Shown here: one piece after another, positions 1 through 6,694 of the stretch
Layout of the letters: the number at the start of each line of letters is the position of its first letter
Numbering within the stretch: the stretch's first letter is position 1
Source: an uncultured Clostridia bacterium
GTDB taxonomy: Bacteria; Bacillota; Clostridia; Oscillospirales; Ruminococcaceae
Direction of reading: 5' to 3'
Length of the DNA: 7,324 nucleotides
NCBI GenBank assembly: GCA_947381875.1
Contig: CANCXY010000175.1
Span: 1-7,324 of the forward strand
The notes under the pieces: model-generated
The model's database searches: none
What the model was told of the DNA's origin: nothing
What the model saw: only the letters and a program-made list of their open reading frames with translations
Position numbers and translations under genes: made by a program

Positions 1-714
1 CAACACAAGGATCTCACTGGGGCCGGCAATCATATCAATATCCACCAGACCATAGACCCGCCGCTTTGCCGCCGCGACATAGATATTGCCCGGCCCGACG
101 ATCTTGTCCACTTTCGGCACGCTCTGTGTGCCATAGGCCAGCGCCCCGATGGCCTGTGCGCCGCCCATCCTGTATACCGCCGTCACGCCCGCCGCCTTTG
201 CCGCCGCTAAAATAGCGGGGGGCACCTTTCCGTCCTTCGCGGGCGGTGTCGTCATGATGATCTCCTCGACCCCTGCCAGCTTCGCGGGGATAGCGTTCAT
301 CAAAACGCTGGAAGGATAACTGGCCGTCCCGCCCGGCACATATAACCCCACGCGCGCGATTGGCGTGATCTTCTGCCCCAGCACAACGCCGGGCGCGTCG
401 TTGATGACAAAGTTCTGCCGGACCTGCCGCTTGTGGAACGCCTCGATGTTGGCGGCGGCCAGTGTGAGCGTTTGGATAAATTCGGGGTCGGCGGCGCTGT
501 AGGCCGCGTCGATTTCCTCCTGCGGCACGCGCAGGCCGTCCAACGTTACACCGTCGAATTTCTCCGCATAGCGCAGAACCGCCGCGTCGCCGTCCCGTTT
601 TACGTCCTCTAAGATGGCCGCGACAGCATCTTCCACCGCCTGTGTGCTGCCGGATTCCCCCCGGTACAGAATTTCCGCGCGCGGCATTTCCCCGCTTTTC
701 AAAATGCGTATCAT
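1..714 (-). CDS. hisD: Histidinol dehydrogenase, N-terminal part (cut by window edge)
   Basis: HisD oxidises L-histidinol to L-histidine in two NAD-dependent, zinc-dependent steps, the last reactions of histidine biosynthesis, in the cytoplasm. Translation from the ATG at 714-712 runs open for 238 codons to base 1; the family is about 430 residues, so roughly the second half lies outside the window. Recognisable family segments are VGLYVPGGTASYPSS (residues 122-136), RMGGAQAIGALAYGT (182-196), VDKIVGPGN (202-210) and DMIAGPSEIL (227-236). The start is supported by GAGGGA six bases upstream, inside the end of hisG, and by an ATGA overlap in which the hisG stop and hisD start share 4 bp. It is the third gene of the hisZ-hisG-hisD operon and is probably translationally coupled to hisG. 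No frameshift or missing motif is seen in the visible part. Confidence 0.97.
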   Translation of the reverse strand, partial: MIRILKSGEMPRAEILYRGESGSTQAVEDAVAAILEDVKRDGDAAVLRYAEKFDGVTLDGLRVPQEEIDAAYSAADPEFIQTLTLAAANIEAFHKRQVRQNFVINDAPGVVLGQKITPIARVGLYVPGGTASYPSSVLMNAIPAKLAGVEEIIMTTPPAKDGKVPPAILAAAKAAGVTAVYRMGGAQAIGALAYGTQSVPKVDKIVGPGNIYVAAAKRRVYGLVDIDMIAGPSEILVL

Positions 715-1328
715 TGCTTTTCCCTCAACTTTCCGCAGATGCCGTCAATGGTGACGGCGTTAAACTGATAACTGGCCCGGTTGGCGATCAGCCGTGCGCT
801 GCTCTGCGCCACATCGGCGATTACACATAGGTTATTTTCCTTCAATGTCGTGCCCGTCTCCACGATATCGACAATCACATCCGACAACCCCAAAATCGGG
901 GCCAGTTCAATGCTGCCGTTCAGCTTGATAATCTCAATCTGCCGCCCCTGGGCCTCATAATACCCCTTTGCGACATGCGGGTATTTGGTCGCGACGCGCA
1001 GCGGCAGGCCCAGATTTTCCTGCCAGCCCTCCTTTGCGGCCACCGCCAGGCGGCATTTGCCAAGCCCCAGGTCGAGCAGCTCATATACGTCGGGCCGTGT
1101 TTCCAGCAGCACATCCTTGCCGACTACGCCGATATCCGCCGCGCCGTGTTCTACATAGATTGCCACATCACTGGGCTTCACCAGCAGATAGCGCACACCG
1201 CGCGCCGGGCTTTCAAACACAAGCCGCCGGTTGTCCTCATAGATGGCGGCGCAGTCATAGCCGATGGAGGAAAACCGCTCATAGACCTGGTTTCCCAGCC
1301 GCCCTTTGGGGAGCGCGATATTCAGCAT
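711..1328 (-). CDS. hisG: ATP phosphoribosyltransferase, short-form catalytic subunit
   Basis: HisG joins ATP and PRPP to give phosphoribosyl-ATP, the first committed step of histidine biosynthesis. The protein has 205 residues, the length of the short class (HisGS), which lacks the C-terminal histidine-sensing ACT-like domain of long HisG and needs HisZ for activity and feedback control. Visible motifs are the N-terminal LNIALPKGRL (2-11), GAADIGVVGKD (62-72) and the PRPP-binding loop DIVETGTTLKENNL (154-167). The gene starts inside the end of hisZ (7-bp overlap) and ends in a 4-bp overlap with hisD. The sequence before its ATG is a run of seven G (1336-1342) within AAAGGGGGGGATGGTTC rather than a clean AGGAGG, so initiation probably leans on coupling to hisZ translation. 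The neighbouring hisZ fully supports the assignment. Confidence 0.98.
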   Translation of the reverse strand: MLNIALPKGRLGNQVYERFSSIGYDCAAIYEDNRRLVFESPARGVRYLLVKPSDVAIYVEHGAADIGVVGKDVLLETRPDVYELLDLGLGKCRLAVAAKEGWQENLGLPLRVATKYPHVAKGYYEAQGRQIEIIKLNGSIELAPILGLSDVIVDIVETGTTLKENNLCVIADVAQSSARLIANRASYQFNAVTIDGICGKLREKQ

Positions 1329-2458
1329 GAACCATCCCCCCCTTTGAATGACAATCTCTCCACACTTTCCAGGTGGATGATACTGCGCGCGCGGATCCCC
1401 TCCGGCTTGCTCTGTTCGGCGCGCACGCTCTCCCGCCCCTCCCGCAGGAGGAACTGCGTCATAAACGCCACGTCAAACGGCTCGTATACGCTGTCATATA
1501 ACAGCAGCGTATCTACGTCGTATGCGTCGTTCTCGGTACATGCGCGTTCCCACTCGCTGAGGCATATGGCGAAGCCGAGGGCGGGCTGCGGCTTGCCGAA
1601 ACGGCGCAGCAGGTTGTCGTATCGGCCGCCCGTGAGTACGGCGCGCGGCGCGCCCTTCACATAGCCCTGGAATACAATGCCGTTGTAGTAGTCCATATCG
1701 CCGAGGGCGGAAAAATCCAGCCGCAGCGCCTCCGCCGTCCTGACAACCTCCTGCACACTGTACAGCGATCTCAGCTCCCGCATGATCCTGTGCATATCGT
1801 CGGTGCCGCACAGCTTTTCAGCCTTCTCTATCGCTTCCGGGAACGGCCCCGCCAGCGAGGCCAGCGAGGCCAGCTTCCGGGCGTCGTCCTGCGCGCAGCC
1901 GTCGCGCACAGCCGCCTCGTACAGCGCCTGCCCGTTTTTGCCGCGCAGCGCTTCCCATGCGTCGGCGCGCGCCGACGGGGACAGCCCAATCGACTCAAAC
2001 AGCCCCGCCACAAAGCCCATGTGGCCGATGTCCAGCACCGTTTCCTCCCCCATCAGCCGCAAACTGCGCGCGGCAAGCTCCACCACCTCGGCTTCACCGT
2101 ACCCCGGCTGCCCGCCGATATATTCCAGCCCCACCTGGCTGATCTCGCGGTACTCGCCGCTCTGCGGGTCGATGCGGAACACATTTTCCTCATAGTACAA
2201 GCGGCTGGAAACGGTGTCCGGCTTTGTGTGTTTGACAATGCTCATCGTCACATCAGGCTTGAGCGCCATCAAACGGCCGCTGGTATCGGTAAAGGTAATG
2301 ATACCCTCGCTCTTCAGGAAGTTTTTGTTCTCGCGGTAGAAGTCATACGTTTCAAAATTGCTCATGCGGTAGCGGCGGTACCCGCGCTGCTCAAACAGGC
2401 CGCGCAGCGAAAGCGGAAGCTGCTCGGCGGATATCCGCTCATGCGCTTGATCCCCCAT
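1322..2458 (-). CDS. hisZ: ATP phosphoribosyltransferase regulatory subunit (HisRS-like)
   Basis: HisZ is a catalytically dead relative of histidyl-tRNA synthetase that assembles with short HisG, activates it and carries histidine feedback inhibition. The 378-residue protein is shorter than HisRS (about 420), consistent with loss of the anticodon-binding domain. Class II synthetase-like pieces are visible: LMALKPDVTMSIVKH (63-77), YYEENVFR (88-95) resembling motif 2, REISQVGLEYIG (104-115), DYYNGIVFQGY (256-266) and TGGRYDNLLRRFG (276-288) followed by LGFAICLSEW (294-303). The Arg-Gly before DYY in HisRS and the motif 3 Arg are not in the expected places, as expected of HisZ. The ATG at 2458-2456 follows a strong AAGGAGGAG site about 5-6 bases upstream. 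It is the first gene of the operon, about 60 bases after the promoter start point. The last codons contain the seven-G run that precedes hisG. Confidence 0.95.
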   Translation of the reverse strand: MGDQAHERISAEQLPLSLRGLFEQRGYRRYRMSNFETYDFYRENKNFLKSEGIITFTDTSGRLMALKPDVTMSIVKHTKPDTVSSRLYYEENVFRIDPQSGEYREISQVGLEYIGGQPGYGEAEVVELAARSLRLMGEETVLDIGHMGFVAGLFESIGLSPSARADAWEALRGKNGQALYEAAVRDGCAQDDARKLASLASLAGPFPEAIEKAEKLCGTDDMHRIMRELRSLYSVQEVVRTAEALRLDFSALGDMDYYNGIVFQGYVKGAPRAVLTGGRYDNLLRRFGKPQPALGFAICLSEWERACTENDAYDVDTLLLYDSVYEPFDVAFMTQFLLREGRESVRAEQSKPEGIRARSIIHLESVERLSFKGGDGSC

Positions 2459-2474
2459 GTGTCTCCTCCTTCTT

Positions 2475-2503
2475 GGGCGGTACAGCCGGTATCGTGCCCG
2501 CCC
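2475..2503 (-). promoter_or_regulatory. Possible leader hairpin ahead of hisZ
   Basis: In the predicted hisZ leader RNA, GGGCGG (2503-2498) can pair with CCGCCC (2480-2475), and an inner TAC/GTA pairing (2491-2489 with 2483-2481) stacks on it. This leaves a six-base bulge (GCACGA) on the 5' side and a five-base CGGCT loop. The hairpin ends only a few bases before the AAGGAGGAG ribosome binding site. It could be a stabiliser or a small control element; G/C-rich hairpins also arise by chance at this base composition. Confidence 0.3.
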
Positions 2504-2523
2504 CTTTTTTCCCGACTGATAAT

Positions 2524-2552
2524 AGTATAGCGCGCTTCATCGCTTTAGTCAA
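2524..2552 (-). promoter_or_regulatory. SigA-type promoter of hisZGD operon
   Basis: On the minus strand TTGACT (2552-2547) and TATACT (2529-2524) are separated by exactly 17 bases; each hexamer matches the housekeeping consensus at five of six positions. An A/T-rich tract (about 2553-2582) lies directly upstream of the -35 and could act as an UP element. Transcription should begin near 2517, giving a leader of about 59 nt before the hisZ ATG. That leader is too short for a T-box or a classical leader-peptide attenuator, so control is probably at the promoter, by a hairpin at the ribosome binding site, or by HisZ-mediated enzyme feedback. Confidence 0.85.
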
Positions 2553-2837
2553 GTAAAATAAAAAAGCATCTGCAAAAATTTTGTGATCCCTCTCCGCGTT
2601 TTCTCCCCTGCCTCCGGCGGGAAGAAAACAGGCAGAAGGGGATTTCCTGCAAAATTCCCCTTTACAGTTTACACGTTCTGCTCAAAAAAGAAAAGTCATT
2701 TTCAGCAAAATTTCCAAATATTTCTGTGCGTCTCCTTTTCAGGCGGGGTCAAGAGCGCAGGTATTTTCCGGCCGCGCTGTCTGACGCAGAAAAAGCGCCG
2801 CTTGGGCGGGCCGTTTTCTGACCCTCCCAGGCGGCTT

Positions 2838-2862
2838 TGCCGCGCCTCGCGGCAGTCTTTTT
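2838..2862 (+). terminator. Rho-independent terminator pointing along the plus strand
   Basis: TGCCGCG (2838-2844), loop CCT and CGCGGCA (2848-2854) form a perfect seven-pair G/C-rich stem, followed by GTCTTTTT, a usable U tract. An overlapping alternative hairpin GCGGC-TTT-GCCGC sits at 2831-2843. Read on the minus strand the hairpin is followed by AAAG and not by U, so it does not look like the end of the ABC operon. No plus-strand gene is visible upstream, which leaves its substrate transcript unexplained. Confidence 0.6.
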
Positions 2863-2905
2863 CATAGGGGCGCGCTTTCCCCTCTTTCCACGCGCGGCTG
2901 CTTTC

Positions 2906-3625
2906 TCATCTTCTCACCCGGCGTTTTCGCGGGCGGAACGGCCATAGCAGCAGGGCCACGCCTGCCGCGCACCACAGCGCCCTGCCCGCCAGCAGTTCGC
3001 CGGATACCGAGAACGCCGGATCCAGCTCTCCCAGATGCAGCGGGTATTCCGTAAAAAACGCGAGCGGGGAAAACGCAAGCCACGCGGGCAGCGGCAGCCA
3101 GCACAGCAGCAGCACCGCCCCCATCGCCGCCCACACGAGCGCGGGCGCACACCGGCCCAGCCGCCAGCCCGCCCCCAGGCAGAACAACGCCGCCGGGAGC
3201 ATTGTCAGCAGCGCGGGCGCAATCAGCGTGCCGAAGCTGCGCCAATCAAACAGGATGGCGAAAAAGGCGGCGGCCAGGCCGGACACACACAGCCAGAGGA
3301 GCAGAGCGGCTACCGACACCGCGCCCTGACGCAGCCGCGCATAACGGCGGGGATCGATGGGCGTCGCCTGCGTGAGGGGGGATACCGCCCGTTCCCGCCG
3401 GGAGGTGAACACACTCACCATACACAGCTCCCCTATACAGAGCAAGGGCAGCAGCCGCGTGAGGTACGCCCCGAAGCTCCACGGGGAAAACGGCGCGGTG
3501 TGGGCCGTGCCCCGGATGATATCCGCCGTCAGGGTGAGCCAGCCGAAGCCCAGGCACACGGCGAGGGATGTGAAAAACAGTTTACCGCACAGCAGGCGGC
3601 GCAGTTCATATCGAAACAGTTTCAT
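2906..3625 (-). CDS. ABC-2-type transporter permease, six membrane helices
   Basis: This is a membrane subunit of about 239 residues with the N-terminus MKLFRYELRRLL, a charged amphipathic start typical of ABC-2 permeases. Hydrophobic segments in the 240-residue reading lie near residues 18-38, 54-75, 103-127, 134-155, 162-192 and 212-231, and the tail FRPRKRRVRR is strongly basic, fitting a cytoplasmic end after six helices. It is the last gene of the operon. The ATG at 3625-3623 is immediately preceded by an in-frame TTG (3628-3626), which sits 9 bases from GGAGGAGG against 12 for the ATG, so either start is possible. It overlaps the fusion gene by about 20 bp and is expected to be translationally coupled and to pair with that protein's membrane half. 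No substrate can be deduced; family assignment rests on topology, start and neighbours, not on a diagnostic motif. Confidence 0.85.
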   Translation of the reverse strand: MKLFRYELRRLLCGKLFFTSLAVCLGFGWLTLTADIIRGTAHTAPFSPWSFGAYLTRLLPLLCIGELCMVSVFTSRRERAVSPLTQATPIDPRRYARLRQGAVSVAALLLWLCVSGLAAAFFAILFDWRSFGTLIAPALLTMLPAALFCLGAGWRLGRCAPALVWAAMGAVLLLCWLPLPAWLAFSPLAFFTEYPLHLGELDPAFSVSGELLAGRALWCAAGVALLLWPFRPRKRRVRR

Positions 3626-5837
3626 CAAGCATCAACGCCTCCTCCGTCAGCCCGCAGGCATCCAAAAAATCCTGATAGGTCAGGTACGGGTACATGGGGT
3701 CCAGCTCCCGGTTGAACAGGCCGGAGAGGATCGCATCCATTGCCTCCTCGCTGCCCACCAGTTTCTCCGCTTTCAGGATTTTCAGCGGCATTTCATTGTA
3801 GTGACGCACCCCGCGCAGGCTGTTGGCAAGCTCTGTCTGGTACTGCTCCGGCAGGGCGTTCAGGTATTCGGGATGGCGGACATAGAAATCCTTGTAATAT
3901 GCGTCCACTTCCTCCTGCCAGCGTGCCACATACTCCCGGCGGGCCGTCTCCTCCCCGTACAGCTCCTTTACAATGCGGTAGGTCGTGTAGCAGGCAAGCC
4001 CTTCCGCCGACCACGGGCCGTCCTCCTCGGCAAAATCGAACATATTGCCCAGCCCCCACCACTGGTGGACGATCTCATGAATCATCACCTGCGCGGGCGC
4101 GCCGCCTTTGGCGCTGTCGGAGAGGTTTTGCGCGGTGAAATCCAGCTCGTTGGCAAGGCTGGCTCCATCGGCGGCATATCCGCCCCCGCCGCCCCGGTTC
4201 TCGATCAGCTTGAAAACGCCGTCCCCGTAAAAGTACAGCGGGCCAATATGCCGGGTGCAGTACTCTATGGTTTCGCGTATGGATTCCGCCGCGCCTGCTG
4301 CCCGCATGACGGCGCTGTGCTTGCGGGCGTAGTAAAACTGGACGGTCAGCCCCGCGCTTTCGATTGGGATATCCTCGCGGATATAGTCCCCGGCAAACAC
4401 GGTCATCGTATTGCCCCATCCCTCTATGCGCCATGTCCAGGTACCGTCGGCGTTTTGCCGCAAAGGAGCTGCTTCGGCGCTCCCGAACGGCACGGCGCTT
4501 ATCCCGCCGGGCAGCGTCAGGTCGACCGTGGCCTGCATGAGTTCTTCGCCGCTGCCGACATCGTACAGCATTGGCGCAAGGGTTTCTGTTTCTAAATTCA
4601 TATACTGGCCGCTGATCTCCTGCTCCCCCATCACCACGCCGGCGTTGTTCCATTCCTGGGGATAGCCGCCGTAGCGGATGGACAGTTCGATTTGTTCCTC
4701 CGCAGGCAGGGTGACAGTCAGTTCCCGCTCGTTCATATTCTCCCGCGCGCCAAGTGAAAACGGTGCCTCCGCGCCGTTGGCCTGTACGGAGGAGACGCTG
4801 TAGCCGGGCTTGATATGGAACCGTATCGCCTGTTCCGCTTTGGCCGTATTGACAAGCTGATATACAGCAGTGCCATATAGCCGCCCGGTAGCCGGCTCCG
4901 GGCGCACGTCGGCATGCCACGCCTGGCAGGACACCGTTTCCAGATATTCTTCAGGATAGAGGAAATCGTAATCCATTTCCATTTCACTGTGATCCAAAAA
5001 CGGCTGGCCCATATACAGCAGCACGGCGCACGACAGCGCCACCGCCGACAGCATGGGGCGGTACACCTTCCGGGCGTTCCGGCAGAAGGAACCGGCCAAG
5101 CCTTTCCCGTACCGGCACAGGCACAGGCAGCTCAGCCCCCACACGCCAAACAGCGCGGCCAGCCAGATCAGGCGCATATACGCGACGGAGGCGATCAGGC
5201 GGTCGTTGGAAAAATCGTCGGAAATGCTGAAGATCGGCGGGTTGAGCCAGTGCAGCGGCCACTGGTAACTCCAAACGGTGAAACTGAGGGCTGCCAGCGC
5301 CGCACAGATTAACAGTGACAGCTCCATGCGCCGCGTGAACTGGTACGCGGACGCGGCGAGCAGGATAGCCAGCGGCAGCGCGCCATACATAAAGACAGCA
5401 TAGATCCAAAAATAGCTCCCGCCGTCAAACACCGCGCCGAGCGCGTGGATGCTCCAGGGCAGCCATGCCAGCATGGTGACGGCCTGTGTGAGCACGGAGA
5501 GCGCAAGCAGCGCCAGAAGCCGCCTCCATGCGGCGGACTGCGGCGGGATCACCGCGTCTGTCAGCGTCTCCATATTGCCCCGGCGCACCCGGTCCAGTTC
5601 CCATATGGTGAGTACCGCGAAAGCCGCCGCGCCGATCAGCCCGCCCGCCAGAGCGGGATTGGCCGCGTACATGCCTGTCATGGCGGTGACATAGCTGCCT
5701 GTATCGGCGGAATAAGCCGGGCGGTAAATGGTAAGCCCCGCAAGGGGCGACAGGATCGTCAGGGAAACGGCCAGCCACGTCATACGCCCCCGCACCAGCC
5801 GGGACAGTTCCCGGCAAAACCTGTGCATGGCGTTCAT
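3606..5837 (-). CDS. ABC permease fused to extracellular M1-type zinc metallopeptidase
   Basis: This 743-residue protein has two parts. Residues 1-280 hold seven likely membrane helices (about 18-38, 62-80, 105-128, 142-164, 171-190, 217-241, 261-280). Arg/Lys-rich loops at 1-17, 80-107, 166-170 and 241-260 are all predicted inside, so an odd helix count puts the C-terminal half outside the cell. Residues 281-743 are an M1/gluzincin-like peptidase: HEIVHQWWG (587-595) supplies two zinc histidines and the catalytic glutamate, WSAEG (609-613) supplies the third ligand E612, and Y680 in RHYNEMPLKIL lies where M1 enzymes carry the transition-state tyrosine. The spacing is HEXXH-X20-E, two longer than the usual X18, and the GAMEN-like substrate site is replaced by ENRGGGGGYA (546-555). 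The key residues are present, so it is probably active. The start follows AAGGAGG by 7 bases and overlaps the ATPase stop (ATGA). Permease-M1 fusions are known in Firmicutes and Bacteroidetes, but their substrate is not established to my knowledge. Confidence 0.92.
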   Translation of the reverse strand: MNAMHRFCRELSRLVRGRMTWLAVSLTILSPLAGLTIYRPAYSADTGSYVTAMTGMYAANPALAGGLIGAAAFAVLTIWELDRVRRGNMETLTDAVIPPQSAAWRRLLALLALSVLTQAVTMLAWLPWSIHALGAVFDGGSYFWIYAVFMYGALPLAILLAASAYQFTRRMELSLLICAALAALSFTVWSYQWPLHWLNPPIFSISDDFSNDRLIASVAYMRLIWLAALFGVWGLSCLCLCRYGKGLAGSFCRNARKVYRPMLSAVALSCAVLLYMGQPFLDHSEMEMDYDFLYPEEYLETVSCQAWHADVRPEPATGRLYGTAVYQLVNTAKAEQAIRFHIKPGYSVSSVQANGAEAPFSLGARENMNERELTVTLPAEEQIELSIRYGGYPQEWNNAGVVMGEQEISGQYMNLETETLAPMLYDVGSGEELMQATVDLTLPGGISAVPFGSAEAAPLRQNADGTWTWRIEGWGNTMTVFAGDYIREDIPIESAGLTVQFYYARKHSAVMRAAGAAESIRETIEYCTRHIGPLYFYGDGVFKLIENRGGGGGYAADGASLANELDFTAQNLSDSAKGGAPAQVMIHEIVHQWWGLGNMFDFAEEDGPWSAEGLACYTTYRIVKELYGEETARREYVARWQEEVDAYYKDFYVRHPEYLNALPEQYQTELANSLRGVRHYNEMPLKILKAEKLVGSEEAMDAILSGLFNRELDPMYPYLTYQDFLDACGLTEEALMLDETVSI

Positions 5838-6694
5838 TGTACCGCCTCCTTCGCGAGCAGGAAGATGTACGCGTCCTCCAGCGTCGGCTCCACCGGCGAC
5901 GCAAAGGTGGGCAGCGTTTGGGCAATGGCCCGGCAGACCACGCCCCCGGCGGTATTGACCCGGCTGGTGATGCGCAGGCCCTGTTCCTGTGCGGGGTCCG
6001 TCTCACGGAACACGCCCACATGGCCTTCCGCCATTGCGACCAGCCTGTCAGGCTCCCCCGCGAAACGGACGCGCCCCTCGTGGAGTACAACAAGGGCATT
6101 GCACACCGACTGCACATCTTCAATAATATGCGTGGAGAGCAGCACCAGACGGTCCTGCGCAAGGCGGGAGAACAGGTCCCGGAAGATCAGCCGCTCCTCC
6201 GGATCCAAGCCGACGGTTGGTTCATCTAAGATCAGCAGCTCCGGGCTGCCCAGTAGCGCCTGCGCGATGCCCACGCGCTGGCGCTGCCCGCCGGACAGGG
6301 CACGGATGGGGCTTTTGCGTTTTCCGTACAGGTCGGCGGCGCGAAGCGCGCTTTCCACCTCCACCCGGCTGTCCCGGCACCCTTTCAGCGCCGCCATATA
6401 GTCGAGGAACTGCCAGACGGTCAGCTCGTCATACAGCCCGAACGACTGCGGCAGATAGCCGAGGCACGCTTTCAGCCGCTGTTCCTGCTTTGCCAGTGGC
6501 TGCCCGTCCAGCAGGATGGAACCGGCGGTGGGCCAAAGCCCGGCTGTCAGCAGCTTCATCAGCGTGGATTTCCCCGCCCCGTTCGGCCCCAGCAGGCCAA
6601 TCAGCGCCGGGCTGGCCAGTGTGAGGTCTACGCCGCGCAGCGCCGCTTTGCCTGTGGGGTACGTCATGGTGAGATTGGATATAGATATATCCAT
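5834..6694 (-). CDS. ABC transporter ATP-binding protein
   Basis: This 286-residue ATPase powers the two permeases downstream. It contains the full set of motifs: Walker A GPNGAGKST (36-44), Q-loop LPQ (81-83), signature LSGGQRQRVG (133-142), Walker B LLILDEPTVGLDP (153-165) with catalytic E158, and H-loop STHIIED (187-193). The C-terminal 80 residues are a short accessory region typical of drug- or lipid-export-type (ABC-2) ATPases. The gene is first in the operon and overlaps the fusion gene by 4 bp. The ATG at 6694-6692 has AAGGA about 12 bases upstream, a rather long spacing, so expression may be modest. About 325 bp separate it from the histidine kinase; no clear promoter was found in that gap, so it could share the kinase transcript or use an activator-dependent promoter. 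Confidence 0.97.
   Translation of the reverse strand: MDISISNLTMTYPTGKAALRGVDLTLASPALIGLLGPNGAGKSTLMKLLTAGLWPTAGSILLDGQPLAKQEQRLKACLGYLPQSFGLYDELTVWQFLDYMAALKGCRDSRVEVESALRAADLYGKRKSPIRALSGGQRQRVGIAQALLGSPELLILDEPTVGLDPEERLIFRDLFSRLAQDRLVLLSTHIIEDVQSVCNALVVLHEGRVRFAGEPDRLVAMAEGHVGVFRETDPAQEQGLRITSRVNTAGGVVCRAIAQTLPTFASPVEPTLEDAYIFLLAKEAVQ

Larger units (their letters stand above)
2459..2905. other. Intergenic region between his operon and ABC operon
   Basis: No protein gene is supported here. A 94-codon plus-strand frame (2583-2867) has no good ribosome binding site and reads straight through the terminator hairpin, so it is not called. The part at about 2551-2720 is clearly richer in A/T than the flanking genes and holds three copies of a GCAAAATT-like word (near 2572, 2649 and 2705). 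It also holds two back-to-back stem-loops: CTGCCT/AGGCAG (2608-2613 with 2630-2635) and AAGGGGA/TTCCCCTT (2636-2642 with 2655-2662). The right part is G/C-rich and carries the plus-strand terminator. No strong minus-strand terminator for the ABC operon was found. Confidence 0.6.

Noticed and set aside
2583..2867. 94-codon plus-strand frame in the intergenic region
   Set aside because: No ribosome binding site, no family-like features, and it reads through the terminator stem and its T tract, which suggests non-coding sequence.
3357..4595. 412-codon open frame on the plus strand opposite the fusion gene
   Set aside because: Its translation shows no domain, it lies entirely opposite well-supported minus-strand genes, and long antisense frames are expected in G/C-rich coding DNA.
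5445..6401. 318-codon plus-strand frame across the ATPase/fusion junction
   Set aside because: Antisense shadow of two genes with clear motifs; low-complexity Arg/Ser/Pro-rich translation with no recognisable family.
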